A DNA stretch of 64,000 bases from Hippasteria phrygiana (lineage: Eukaryota; Echinodermata; Asteroidea; Valvatida; Goniasteridae). Under the pieces are notes generated by a model. It saw only the letters and a list, made by a program, of their open reading frames with translations, did not search any database and was not told where the DNA came from. The position numbers and the translations under genes were made by a program. Location: contig JAZGUH010000229.1 of the NCBI GenBank assembly GCA_037893225.1, positions 558,001 to 622,000 of the forward strand, in the 5' to 3' direction. Of this stretch, positions 23,702 to 36,500 are shown in pieces. Positions within the stretch are counted from its first letter, which is position 1; the number at the start of each line of letters is the position of its first letter.

Positions 23702-24012
23702 AGATAGTATACACCATTTGCTTTTGCTGTAATTTTCAGAAATAAATGCATTTGGGGGTTAGTATTTTATAGCGTGCTAGCAAATACTGTAACACTGACC
23801 CGTTTAAAGTTTTGTGTGCGTAGATGCTGGCAAAACGGAGATAAAAAAATTTGTTTTAGTAGTCTGGTTACCTGACCACACCTTAGACAAAATGGAGCAA
23901 TCTATAGACGTCACTGATAATTGTCAGGTCCGGGAACTAGACTATTTCCACGTTTCTTGTAAACGACAGCACACCAGGTGCCATGATTTCACAGGATACT
24001 TGAGACTGCTAC

Positions 24013-24438
24013 TTAACCCTAACCCTGCCAGACTGAGCCGTGGGCCACCCTTGGAGGGCTGGACAAGACACCCTAACACCAGGGATGACATTTGAGGAAA
24101 ATGACAAATCCACAACAAAAAATTTGAATTGTATGGCATTGCTGACAAATTGCATAAAACTGCAAATTTCCACCAGAACATAATACGGTTCAAAATTGCC
24201 AGAAAAATAGGGTAATTAGAATTAAAAGAAGGCCGTTTCAGGTTGCAGAGGAAAAATCCACAGAAATCTCACCCCGGCTACACGCTCGAGCTAGGAATAC
24301 TAGGGTTGGAGTGTAGTGAAGGACTGAGTGACCTAAGTTTGATCCAATAATCTGCCCACTGTAAGATTTTGTAATTTTGTTGTCAGAGGAAGCAACACTA
24401 CTTACTGTACGTACGTGAATTGTTTTGAGAAACTTGTA
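24013..24438. repeat. Truncated telomere-ended element and flanking insert
   Basis: Starts TTAACCCTAACCCTGCCAGA like 24439 and 44949, but diverges after about 30 bp. It forms the left part of the block inserted in 23698-24671. Confidence 0.5.
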
Positions 24439-24594
24439 TTAACCCTAACCCTGCCAGACACAGCACAGTGCATCTGTGGTGACAGCTTGACCTTGCTGCA
24501 CTCTGCACACAAGTCAATGTGACAAAGTATGCAATCTGATGCGTCTGGCAGGGTTTCTAGCCAAAATACCCTGGAGGGTTAGGGTTAGGGTTAA
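24439..24594. mobile_element. Telomere-ended MITE, 150-bp subfamily, copy 1
   Basis: 156 bp from TTAACCCTAACCCTGCCAGA to GGGTTAGGGTTAGGGTTAA, internally self-complementary (ccctgccagac and gtctggcaggg). It is nearly identical to 44949-45098. Confidence 0.85.
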
Positions 24595-24671
24595 TACAGT
24601 CTAGTACGGTATTTTGTAATAATTCATTAGTTTTGTTTTGTTATGTTTGCAAATGTTGTATACTACTTTAA

Positions 24672-25006
24672 GATTGAAGAGAGGGCTTAGTTTGTTTTTT
24701 ACAATTCCTACAGTAGATCTTGCAAAAAGCTGTAATCATGTTCATTGAAGTAATAATTTGTATTATGAAATAGGGCCTGATACGATGTGTACAACATCAA
24801 TTATTAGCCATGTACAAATAATTACTATTAACAATCCACTAATTTGATGCTATGACCTTGTGACCCCGCCCACTTCAGTCACACAGGAACCGCCCCCTGC
24901 GTTAAACAAGTCAATGGAAAATTTAACACTGCCTCAACTATGATACACAAAGAGCTTTATATAATATTAAATAATAAAATTGATCAGTCTATGAAAGGGT
25001 TCTGTT
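24672..25006 (-). other. Probable VCPIP1 3' UTR region
   Basis: Lies immediately downstream of the VCPIP1 stop on the - strand. I could not point to a clear AATAAA on that strand, so the transcript end is not fixed. Confidence 0.4.
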
Positions 25007-26026
25007 TTAAGTCCTTTCGCTTTGTTCAACTTGTTCGTTTGAAGTTTGTTTTTCCGTCTGGGGTTGCTCAACCAGAACGGTGTATCCCGGCCCGAGTCGC
25101 TTAGCAACGTAAACTGGGGATGCTTCTGGTTGGCTCTCGGTGTGGGATGCGCCACTTTCCTCGAGGGGGGGATGAGCTGTGATTGATGCGCTGTCGCTAC
25201 CGACATCTGCTCTGTCTTCGAGTGGATGCGACTGTATCGCGACGGCATCTGGGAGATTTTCGGCGGTTGAGTCCACTTCCATGGGTAGGGGGGATGAAGG
25301 GGCACGCTGTCGCAGGGATGCCTCTTTATCCACATCCATTAGGGTGTCCCTCACATCAGGTTCCCCCCGCACATCAATAATGGAGTGTTCCATTGCTTGA
25401 TCGCCGTGCAAGCTGTCTTGAATACCGGGGGATGCGAGTGTAGAACTAGGATCGGCCTTGCTTGAATCGATTTCTAGAGAGCTGATTTCATCCACAGGCC
25501 TCTCTTTGACTTTTACATCCAGATCCTCGGGTCCGGGGTCTTGTAGCCGGTCACTTGACTGTGACCCCTCTGGCATTTCAACAGCTGTGGATGACTGTTC
25601 ACTCTCTGATGATTGGACCGGCGCTGGCTCGTCCTGCCGTTCCAGTAACTTCTTGAAGTCTCTCTGGTACTGGGCCCACCGTGGCGTCTCCCAGCCGTCC
25701 TCACGTCCGGCCGTGGAGCCCGCGTCCAACTTCAGCCCGCCCCCGCCCGAGCTTGAAGCCAGGGTGTGAGCATGGCCCGAGAAGGGCTTGTAACCCCCGA
25801 CGTGCTTGCCGCCGAAGGTCACCACCCCACTCCCGCCCGCCCGCAGCTTGCTCCGGACACCGGTGATGAACTCTGACCTGTCCATCTCCTCGCCATCGAG
25901 GGCGCCCGGATGAGACTGGCTCGTCGACGGACTGTCCGAATCGTCCACGCCGGGCCGGATGGGGAAATGTCCTATCGGCTCCAGGCAAATCTCGATCCGG
26001 TCCTCCATGGCATTGTAGGTAAATTT
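25007..26026 (-). CDS. VCPIP1: VCPIP1 exon 15, C-terminal tail
   Basis: 1020 nt including the stop at 25009-25007, acceptor tgtgaag. Starts KFTYNAMEDRIEICLEPIGH, conserved, then a long Ser/Glu/Asp-rich disordered tail. The frame stays open leftward into the intron as far as 26269, but family similarity begins at KFTYNA. Confidence 0.93.
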   Translation of the reverse strand, partial: KFTYNAMEDRIEICLEPIGHFPIRPGVDDSDSPSTSQSHPGALDGEEMDRSEFITGVRSKLRAGGSGVVTFGGKHVGGYKPFSGHAHTLASSSGGGGLKLDAGSTAGREDGWETPRWAQYQRDFKKLLERQDEPAPVQSSESEQSSTAVEMPEGSQSSDRLQDPGPEDLDVKVKERPVDEISSLEIDSSKADPSSTLASPGIQDSLHGDQAMEHSIIDVRGEPDVRDTLMDVDKEASLRQRAPSSPLPMEVDSTAENLPDAVAIQSHPLEDRADVGSDSASITAHPPLEESGASHTESQPEASPVYVAKRLGPGYTVLVEQPQTEKQTSNEQVEQSERT

Positions 26027-29000
26027 CTTCACAGGAATGAAAGAAAAAATTAAAATATGAGAAATGGAATAATTATTCCTGGGAAACCCCATCAATCCAC
26101 AGAGTGCACTGGACGGGAATCGAACCGGGGTCACCAGAGATGGAAGGCGAAGAAGAACTACTACACCAGCCTGTCCACCTTTGGCCAATAGAGGGTGCTG
26201 TGAAATTAGATTTTGGGGTACAGACCTGTTTTTTTTTACGTAAACAAAATCAACACGGGCGGACCACAATGGAGTGATTGCAGTACATGTAATGTATAGC
26301 GAAGGCTAAACCATATGCGCGCACATGGCATGCTTGACTGGATATTTAAATAACCACTTTATTAGCGTGATTACACTATGCGGTCCATGACGACATGTGA
26401 AAAGGGTCTGTAGACGATAGTCACATTTTACAGGGGCGAGATTACCCAAAAATTTCCATGAAATCCACAAAAAATCTGGGAGGACCCCAGATCAACGTCT
26501 ATAGTTTGCATTTGCCTATAAAAGGCACCCCCTTAAAAATTTCCCGTTTTTATTGGTCTATATCCACTTTTACAGGTAAAAACACCTTTCGGACAACACC
26601 TCAGGAATTTCAGATTCCAAAAGAGATTCTTTAACAATTTTGAAATCCCGAAAAAAAAGAAGTTTCTTTGTTCACTTTGAAAATGTATTCAAATTTATCT
26701 AGTCAGTTTCCCTTGTGGATTGTTTGACGAATTATAAGTTAAAAAGTCGTATCCTCATTGAGTGATCCAAAATACTGACAATTTTGGAGACCGCCAACAT
26801 AGGGCAAGATAGCTCAGTTGGTAGAGCGCCGGTACGGTAACCCGGAGGTCACAGGTTCGAATCCCGCTCCTGCCAGTTTCTTTGTTCACTTTGAAAATGT
26901 ATTCAAATTTACCTAGTCAGTTTCCCTTGTGGATTGTTTGACAACAAAAAAGGAAAACCGGAAAAATCTCATTCCGGATTTTAACTTGCTTTGTAAATTT
27001 TTAAAACTTGCCGTGGTACACTGACCACTGTTCGTATTCCCCAAATCTTCATTGTAACAGCGCCCTCGATGGGTCCAAAATATGGCCCGCTCCTACCTTG
27101 TTTGGTATGGATGGCAGTTTGAAGTGTCTGCCGTCGGACAGTCCCAAGTCCCTCTCGACGATGGCGTAGAAGAGGCCACCCCTCTCAAATAATGCAGGGT
27201 TCTGCTGGGCGTACGTCCACATGTCCGAGTTCGTCAGGTTGGCCATTAGGTTCAGGGAGTTGAGTCGAAGGTCAAGGTTGTCACCTGATGAATAAATTAA
27301 CATAAATTTATACACTATAATAAGTAATGACTCTTGGTAAAAAACAAACAATTGAATTTGGATATAATTTTTGTCCCAAACTTCACCTGTTTCCTGTTGT
27401 AGACTCTCTATGCCCCTCATAATGTCTTCCCTGTTCAGCGATCTGCCAACCCCCTCGGGAAAAATGGAAGAGCCCGGCATGCCACTCAAGGTGTGCTGTC
27501 CCCGCTCCGACGACCCGGTTTCCATATGTTGCACTGTGTGTCAAAACAATAATAATATTAAACATTTAGCTGTTTTTTTTAGTTAAACAAAATCCTGGTG
27601 TTTACAGTTATTATTACCCCTGCTCATCGGGCCTATAAATCATTCAAGAAACCTTCTCAGCTCCCCGGGGAGTATACAGCCCCGGCTGCAAGTTAAGCGC
27701 ACGTGGGCTCATCAAACACATAACCATCACTGCCCTCACAGGTACCCATTTACTCCTGGGTGGAGAGAAGCAACTTGTGACAAAGTGTCTTGCTCAAGGA
27801 CACAAGCACCATGACCCCCCTGCTGGACTCGAACCCACAATCTGTAGTGTCACCAAGATCATAAGTCCAGTACACTGGACCAAAAGGCCATTACTCCATG
27901 GCAAAAGCAGGCTGTAATAATTACCTACTTCTAGAGTCGGATATTATCTTCGTTCTCATAAATGGGTTTGTATCATGGAGAAATTTGTGTTTGTGAATGC
28001 ACATGTGTTTTGGCAAGTTGTTGCAGCGGAAAACAAAATCCAATGCATTATGGGTATATCGATAGAAAAATACCAATTAGCATACCTCCTACACCTACCT
28101 GCCCCGGTTATTAGTTTCTCTCAATCAATACATAATTTTATCTTTTAATATATTTATATATTTGTTACTTTTTAGCCCCTTGTGGCCGGCTGGTGCAGCC
28201 AAGCGTAATGTAAACAGTAGGCAAGCAATGGATTGAGTATGCGCACCAGCCAGGTGGTCTTTTTCAAACCGCGGCCATGGCCGTCGTCCGTATTCAAGAT
28301 GTTAATATAGAGAATGGTTTTAAAATTATTCATATTTATGTTGGTGTATCCTTTTTTTTAATAAGCCAGTTCGGTATCTCAAAGGTCAAAGGTTATTCGG
28401 GATAAAATTGCTGACCTAATGTCACGCCATGTTACGCGAACGCCCATTCTGATTGAATTTAACAGGTGCGCATTGTGCGACTACCTTTTGCGTTCACACA
28501 CGCGCGTTAGGTCACGCGGTTCATTCGGGATAAAATGTCATTGTGCACATGCGCAGTTGAAACACCGAACTGGCTTATTGGTGGTTCCTCCGCTGTTGAA
28601 TGTGGTTCATAAATTCCTGCCGGTTTAAGCTAATTCCATTGCCTGCTACCGGCCCCCCACACTCAAAGTCAGTCAAAATGATAACGTATGGGCCGGGAAC
28701 CGGTCTACCTCACCTTTAGGTGTCATGACTTCCACGGTTACCCGGTCCCCGTTCTGCAGGGGTACCGGTTGGCTTGCCTGGTCCTCTGAGGGCGCCGTCA
28801 GCTCTTTCGGAGGGAAGCCGTAACGGATCTTCTGCTCGGCCACTTTGACGTCCAGCGCGGCTTCGATCTTGGTCTGCAGCTCGGCGAACGTCGTGTTGGG
28901 TTCGAGAACCAGCGTTGTCTGGGTACCGGTGACAAGAACAAAATTGCAGTTGTGTTTGGTCTTTCGATAAAGTGCCCAACTAACATAATGCGATCTAATA

Positions 29001-32000
29001 ACCGCCGTATGGTCATTTGCGAGTTTTTGGACAGCTTTCCACGCGTGCAGCACGTGCAATAGCATGGAACGGCACGTAAGCGCTTGCTGCCCGTATGTCT
29101 GACCAAAGATGTCTGATTTATCTGCAACAACTTTTCTTATGGGCTCCGTGCACAACTACCCCCTCAGCGGAAAGAAAAGGCGAGTTGGGGGGTCAATATC
29201 GACGCCATCTTACCTGACTTCAATTTAAGTGTCTGGTTCCCCCTATGATATTCTTATTGAAAACGCAATTATCGAGAGTCGGCAAACAGACAAAGCAATC
29301 CCACTGGTATACGAGTATCAAATAATGAGGAGCGCGTTGCGTAATACCAGCGCCGTACTCCCCATGGAAGTGCGGTTCTTTTGTGGACAGCGCCCTCTTT
29401 TGGTGATGCACAGAGCCCATAGTTTGTACTGGCATGAACGTACAGACTACATCATACCTCTAGTTATGACATGTGATTAACCCTTTGCGTACGGAAGACG
29501 TCTGTGGACGCCAACAAAAAAAGCAGTGCCACCAGGCTGGATGACGCCTACAGCCGTTATTTGTGCAGTTTCAATCCATTGTTGAATTATTGTGTATGTT
29601 ACGCTTGACTGCACAAACCCATTGTGGCCGTTCCGCTTGGCTGCCAGAGCCGCCGCGACACCCCGACGTCTCCCGTAAAAAAACATACTCAAGGGGTTAA
29701 GAATGTTGTGTAATGTTCAACAGACGCTATGATTGGCTAATGCAAGAAGCAATTGTACAAAGTGTCTTGCTCAAGGACACAGGTACCATGATCCCCTGGT
29801 GGTACCCAATCCCCCTCCCGAGTGGAGAGAAGCAATTGTACAAAGTGTCTTGCTCAAGGACACAGGTACCATGATCCCCTGGTGGTACCCAATCCCCCTC
29901 CCGAGTGGAGAGAAGCAATTGTACAAAGTGTCTTTCTCAAGGACACAGGTACCATGATCCCCTGGTGGTACCCAATCCCCCTCCTGAGTGGAGAGAAGCA
30001 ATTGTACAAAGTGTCTTTCTCAAGGACACAGGTACCATGATCCCCTGGTGGTACCCGATCCCCTGGTGGTAACCAATCCCCCTCCTGAGTGGAGAGAAGC
30101 AATTGTACAAAGTGTCTTGCTCAAGGACACAGGTACCATGATCCCCTGGTGGTAACCAATCCCCCTCCTGAGTGGAGAGAAGCAATTGTACAAAGTGTCT
30201 TTCTCAAGGACACAGGTACCATGATCCCCTGGTGGTACCCAATCCCCCTCCTGAGTGGAGAGAAGCAATTGTACAAAGTGTCTTGCTCAAGGACACAGGT
30301 ACCATGATCCCCTGGTGGTACCCAATCCCCCCTCCTGAGTGGAGAGAAGCAATTGTACAAAGTGTCTTTCTCAAGGACACAGGTACCATGATCCCCTGGT
30401 GGTAACCAATCCCCCTCCTGAGTGGAGAGAAGCAATTGTACAAAGTGTCTTTCTCAAGGACACAGGTACCATGATCCCCTGGTGGTACCCAATCCCCCTC
30501 CTGAGTGGAGAGAAGCAATTGTACAAAGTGTCTTTCTCAAGGACACAGGTACCATGATCCCCTGGTGGTACCCAATCCCCCTCCTGAGTGGAGAGAAGCA
30601 ATTGTACAAAGTGTCTTTCTCAAGGACACAGGTACCATGATCCCCTGGTGGTACCCAATCCCCCTCCTGAGTGGAGAGAAGCAATTGTACAAAGTGTCTT
30701 GCTCAAGGACACAGGTACCATGATCCCCTGGTGGTAACCAATCCCCCTCCTGAGTGGAGAGAAGCAATTGTACAAAGTGTCTTGCTCAAGGACACAGGTA
30801 CCATGATCCCCTGGTGGTACCCAATCCCCCTCCTGAGTGGAGAGAAGCAATTGTACAAAGTGTCTTTCTCAAGGACACAGGTACCATGATCCCCTGGTGG
30901 TACCCAATCCCCCTCCTGAGTGGAGAGAAGCAATTGTACAAAGTGTCTTGCTCAGGGACACAGGTACCAGGATCCCCTGGTGGTACCCAATCCCCCTCCT
31001 GAGTGGAGAGAAGCAATTGTACAAAGTGTCTTGCTCAGGGACACAGGTACCAGGATCCCCTGGTGGTACCCAATCCCCCTCCTGAGTGGAGAGAAGCAAT
31101 TGTACAAAGTGTCTTGCTCAGGGACACAGGTACCACGATCCCCTGGTGGTACCCAATCCCCCTCCTGAGTGGAGAGAAGCAATTGTACAAAGTGTCTTTC
31201 TCAGGGACACAGGTACCATGATCCCCTGGTGGTACCCAATCCCCCTCCTGAGTGGAGAGAAGCAATTGTACAAAGTGTCTTTCTCAAGGACACAGGTACC
31301 ATGATCCCCTGGTGGTACCTAATCCCCCTCCTGGGTGGAGAGAAGCAATTGTACAAAGTGTCTTGCTCAAGGACACAAGCGACACGATTTCCTGGCGGTA
31401 CCCAGTCCCCTCCCTCCTGGGTGAAGAGAAGCAATTGTAGCAAAGTGTCTTGCTTACGGACACAAGCTCGTGATCAGGGTCAACTTTAAACCCACGCTCA
31501 AAAAGAATTCGACAAACCCACCTGTTTTCCATCTGAAGAATTTAGTCGAATCCTCTTCTGCTTGGGCACCTCCTTGATCACCGCGGCGACTGTCTCCATG
31601 GCAATGTCGGCCATTTTCTCCATCTCTTTGGTTCTGTCCCCCGGACCGTCTTGGCTCGTGTCTCCCTTCTGTGGCGGGGCTTTTTGGCTTGGCGATGGGC
31701 CAGAGGGCGACTGTTTGTTGAGTTTTCTCGCCTCGTCCGATGTCGTCGGTTGGTGATGTTGCATGATGGGTGCTTTGTCCTGGATGCGCTTACGAAGATT
31801 CCGCTCGGCCTCACTCATGGTTAGTTCCTCCTTGTGAAGCGTCTTCGCCTGATATTTAAAGAGGGAAAAAATGTTACTGACAACAGCTTTTATTGATTTT
31901 TCTAAAATTGAATTTCAACATTGTGTAGACGAATCCCGAACGGATGAAAATAGCAACGGTCTGTGCACGGCCGGGTTTGAAAGCGAGGCTCTCAGTGCTA

Positions 32001-33415
32001 AGTAACAACTTTAGTCTACAATTTACAGTGGTGTGCAAAATTATTTGAACACTTGACATATCTGAAGAAATTGATATTTAATGCCTTACAATGCCTGGTT
32101 TACATTTTTCACCTGTATTAAGCAGAAAAGGTAATTGTTGTGAGCATACATGTAGCTCACATTAGTATCTGCCAGTCCTATACCATCTTTTTTTTATCAA
32201 ACTTTACTCTAATATTTGGTGTGTCCACCCTTGGCAGCAATCACTGCGGCACATCTTTCGGGCATAGTGTCTAGATATTTCCTGAGAGTTTCTACACTAA
32301 TGCTGTTCCAAGTCTTCTGAAGTTCATTCCAGAGGGTTTCATTTGAATGTACATTGGTATATTGATTGCCATTTCATCACAAACAACTAAAGTACCTAAA
32401 ATATGCCAAGTGTTCGAATAATTTTGCACACCACTGTATACACAGGAAGGTAAGTTAACCAGAGAAGCATTATTCTGTGAAAATGACGAACATCATGTTA
32501 AGAATGATTTTGAATATTTTTTTCTCCCAAAAAGCTGTCGTATGTTTTTTTGTTTGACTTACCGCATTCCCAGTCATGATAATCTTTGATGGCGAGTCGT
32601 CCAGCGCACTTCTTTTCTTTTCCAGGGGAGAGCCCACCCTAGGGGAACTCTGGCCACTTCCGGGGGATCCAGACCTATCTAAATGGCCGTCCTTATGCTT
32701 CTGGTGCCTAGGAGTGTGACCCCCTGGTTCTGGTCTTCTCCTGTGGTCTTCCGGAGTGTCTCTCCCGTGCTGGGAGGAAAAGCCGGGTGCTGATTGGTCA
32801 GAAGTGCTCGGGGTCGGCATGTCCTTTAAGCTGATTGGTTGATACTCTTCCTGCTGTGCAGCGGTCTAATGCATGGAGGGTCAAGTAAAAATAAAACGTG
32901 TTAAGCGTCCCTGCCGACTTTTCATTGTGGCTGCATGCATTTTTTTTTTTTTAAGTCTTGTCTTCAAAAAACGTGTAAAACGCAAAAGAAAGAGAGGAAA
33001 TTTCTTCCAGACAATCAAGGGCAGGTTTTTTATCGACTTAGTGGACTCCACTGTCGGCAGAAGCTATCTTGAAAAAAAGGGGGCAGCCATATTGTGAAAA
33101 AAGTCGGCAGCCATCTTGGAAAATACTGAAGGATATAAAAAAAAAGTTTTAAAATAGGGCACTGTTATTTCTTTTTTTAAAGTTATGGGGGAAGTTGAGT
33201 TGGTCTACCGATGGTGGAAGTTTGAAAAATGAGATAATTTCTCTGGAATCTGTTGAAGAATTATCCTCTATTTAGATCTGGGCCCAGGAAAACCGTAAGG
33301 GTGGTAGGGTTGGCAATTGTTAAAATTGGCAAAATGTCACCAACCCTATCACCTCTGATCGTGGCCCTTACCTAGAGTGGCTTTTAGCCTTGTATTGGGT
33401 GATAAAAAAAAAAAA

Positions 33416-33454
<39 letters not shown>

Positions 33455-33482
33455 AAAAAAAATAAAAAAAACAAACAGAAGG

Positions 33483-33513
<31 letters not shown>

Positions 33514-36500
33514 AACAATCAAAACAAAAACCCACAACAAACCAGGGTGGTCCATTTTTCTTTTCAATAATCTTTTATTTTAGTTGCACTTTTGTAGTGA
33601 AGTATATTACATATCAGAAATATGCCTTGTGACATGGTTCCACCAATGTCAAAATGGTTCCACCAATGTCAAAAGGAGTCCAACCGCCTCCCCCCCCCCA
33701 AACAGCCGAACAATTTATGGATCGACTTTCTGGGCCAATTTTGTTTTTGTTTTTGCTGACAGATTTTGGTGAACCCCCTCCCCCTCGAGTCGTACCCGGA
33801 CATCTCCCCTGGGGTGGATCTGTCTGTGTGCTAGTCCAACCTTTGCTTCTTACATTTTGGAGGATGGTTTCAACAACTTGTTGGACCAGCTTCTCGCTGC
33901 CAAAGTCCCCCGGGAAGTGCTTCTGGACCAGGGCCGAGGCGATGTCATAGGCGTTGCTGTTCAGAGAAGCGTTGGACTCATTTTGGAACCACAGGACGTC
34001 CTCCGTGTAGGACTGGCCCTTCCACTTCAAAGGGACCGAAAAGCTGTCGAGGAGCAAAACATGAGATTCTTCAGGGCAATTCCACCGTCAGTAACGTTAC
34101 ATTTATAGGCTGAGTTCGGGCGAGTTGTTCTTGTTTGCTCAAGAACAACTAATTTCTTCGTTCGTGTTCCGGCCGCTCGAACGCCAAAGAACGTCTGATA
34201 GCCAAGAGCGCCATCTATCGCTGGTAACCACGCAAAATGTAATGGCTGCGCCCATGTACGTTATTTAAGCATTCGTTTCAACAACCTGAATTTCAGACGC
34301 AAAATAATTTAACAGAAGCACAATATTTAGACTGCATTTTCCCCTAGTTTGTTCAGAAAAAGCTTTATTTTTCAAAACGTTTGGAAGGGAATTTAAGGCA
34401 ACATTACACCGACTTTCATGCTTCGTCAAATCATCCGCCATCTTTGGTCGTCTTCTACGTCGCGTCAAATTACGGCATGTTCTTGTAAACCCCGACTGGT
34501 AGGTGGTGTGTGATCTTGTTCCGAGTGCAATGTTCGCGGGTCGCGTTCCTGCCGTTCGGGCGCAAGAACAGGGAACTCGTGTTAAGAACAGACCGCCCGA
34601 ACTCAGTCTATGTCATGTCACTTTCATCCCTCACAGCTTCAAAACCTACTGACCAATCTACAGGGTGGTTCAAAAAAAAAGTTAACCCAAGTTTAAGGTG
34701 ATTGTTCACCCACCTCCTACAATTCCAGAGAATTTGTGTTTACCTAGTGTTGATGAGTAGGGTGTTTAGAAATAATCCTGAAAAAAAATGCTAGGTCTAG
34801 CTTAATTGGATCTCAAGATATGGCCCATTTCAGATGCCATGTACAAAACTGGCTTGTCCATGGGAGCTTCATTGTAAATGAAGCATGTTGAAGACAATAT
34901 GGATGATATGGAATGCTTTCTAATATTACCTGGTTTATGAACTTACATCAACATAATGTGAAATTCAAAGTTGTCACAGAAACAGTTTAATAACGGTTGG
35001 CTATTATTGATGGATACCCAGGCGCAAGGCTGTCACTGAAAGGGCTGCGCAGCCTAGTGTAAACGCGGAGAATAAGCCCCCCCCCCTCTTTTGTGTGAAT
35101 GAAAGCTTTGTTTGAAAAAGCCCCATCTATTCATTACACTCCCATTCAAGAACAATATGGTTGAATAATGAATGGGTTGTGTATGAGCAGGAATGCGGCT
35201 ATTCACGTCAACCGGCCTAGGTGTTTTGCCTCACACCGCGGCTATGGCTGTCGTCCGGGGTTAAAGATCCTACTTACATGGCTGGATTGTTGTCGTATTC
35301 GATTCCGTTCCAGTAGTGCTTAAAACCACAGTTGCATTTGGTCTTTATTGCAGGGGTGGAGGTACGGTCGCCGTTGAAATAGACGACACTACCGTCGGCT
35401 TGAATTTGGCGAAGTTGCTTTCTACAGAAAATAAGCATTAATTATTATTTATTTTTTGGCTGTTTCAGAAACTTTTCTAAAACAGCCCTTGTTTTCGTTA
35501 AGAATTTTTTTTTTTTTTTTTTTTTTTTTCAGCCTAATGCCCATAGCATTTGTACACGTTTTCTTTCTTACCGGCACTTTGGCTACTTTTATGCTGCCGA
35601 TTGGCTTTAAACTTAGACTAACTGCTCAGAATGTGTGCCGAACATTTACGTCATGATGACGTCATCACGTGATTTTTTATGAATTTTTGAAATTTTTAAA
35701 TCGTAACATTCTTTTTAATATATCTGGCGAACAAAACAAGATATTTTTAAAATTCTTTTTGTTATAGCTTTGGTATTGTCTCAAAGATATGCCCTAAAAG
35801 AGAAAAAAATGTGTGACGTCATGATGACGTCATCAAAAATGTGTTTTTTTAAAAACACATAAGGATAGGTCCGATCGTCATGAAAATTGGTGGGTAGGTA
35901 GATACTGCCACCAGCATGCAGAAGCCGAAGTGACATCATGATGACATCATCGACTAATTTTCTATGATTTTTTTAAGTTTTGAAATTTCATTTCAATCAC
36001 AAAATTTTACACAAAAAACGAAACAGCCCTGTGTTTGTCCACGAACACTGTACCCTTCGTCTAGTTCTATTGGTAATTTTTAACAAATTTTTTGTGTATA
36101 CTTCTTTATGCAAGGTTGCCCCAAACAAGGCTAAAATCCACTCGAAATATGAAGCTAGAAAAAGAAAACAAATCAAAGAGACAAGAAGTAGGATTTAAGA
36201 TTCCTCTTGAAGCAGGAAAGATCGTAAGATGAAGGGAAACATGCACCAGGCAAAGAATTCCATAGAGATACAGAATGAGGGAAAAAAAGCTCTGGGATGA
36301 GATTTGAGATAAAATGAAAAACCCACGAAAGATTCAGTGGCATTTGATTTGTAGGGCGTTGCTGAAAAATGCATAAGAAAACTGCATTTTCTACCCAAAA
36401 ATACAGTTCAAAACTGAACAAAATAGGGTCATTAGAATGAAAAGAAGACTGCTTCAGGTTGCAGAGGTCATTTTGGAATGATAAAAACAATTTAACCCCT

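Larger units (their letters stand above)
23698..24671 (+). mobile_element. TTAA element with GTATACACCATTTGC ends, interrupted copy
   Basis: Starts TTAAAGATAGTATACACCAT and ends GTTGTATACTACTTTAA. It is interrupted from 24013 to 24594 by sequence beginning and ending with TTAACCCTAACC/GGTTAGGGTTAA. The alternative copy at 61.3-62.0 kb shows the join gactgctattt...gcagtctagt without that block. Confidence 0.7.

Noticed and set aside
24439..24594. True chromosome end or telomere fusion
   Set aside because: Only one to three TTAGGG units, always at the ends of a defined 150-bp element, with normal sequence on both sides.
26027..26269. Extension of the last VCPIP1 exon to an upstream ATG
   Set aside because: The frame is open, but family similarity starts at KFTYNAMEDR after a tgtgaag acceptor, and phase with exon 14 fits only that junction.
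26795..26875. Possible functional tRNA gene
   Set aside because: A and B boxes are good, but the anticodon stem has a mismatch, position 33 is not T, and the sequence is one member of a repeat family with a common tail, so it is a SINE head.
29771..31489. Dozens of 72-106-residue open frames on both strands
   Set aside because: They are the three frames of an 83-bp tandem repeat read over and over; no start context, no unique sequence, and the array lies inside an intron.
33349..33632. Poly-Cys, poly-Gln or poly-Asn proteins
   Set aside because: Translations of the (CAA)n and A-rich tail of a retroelement.
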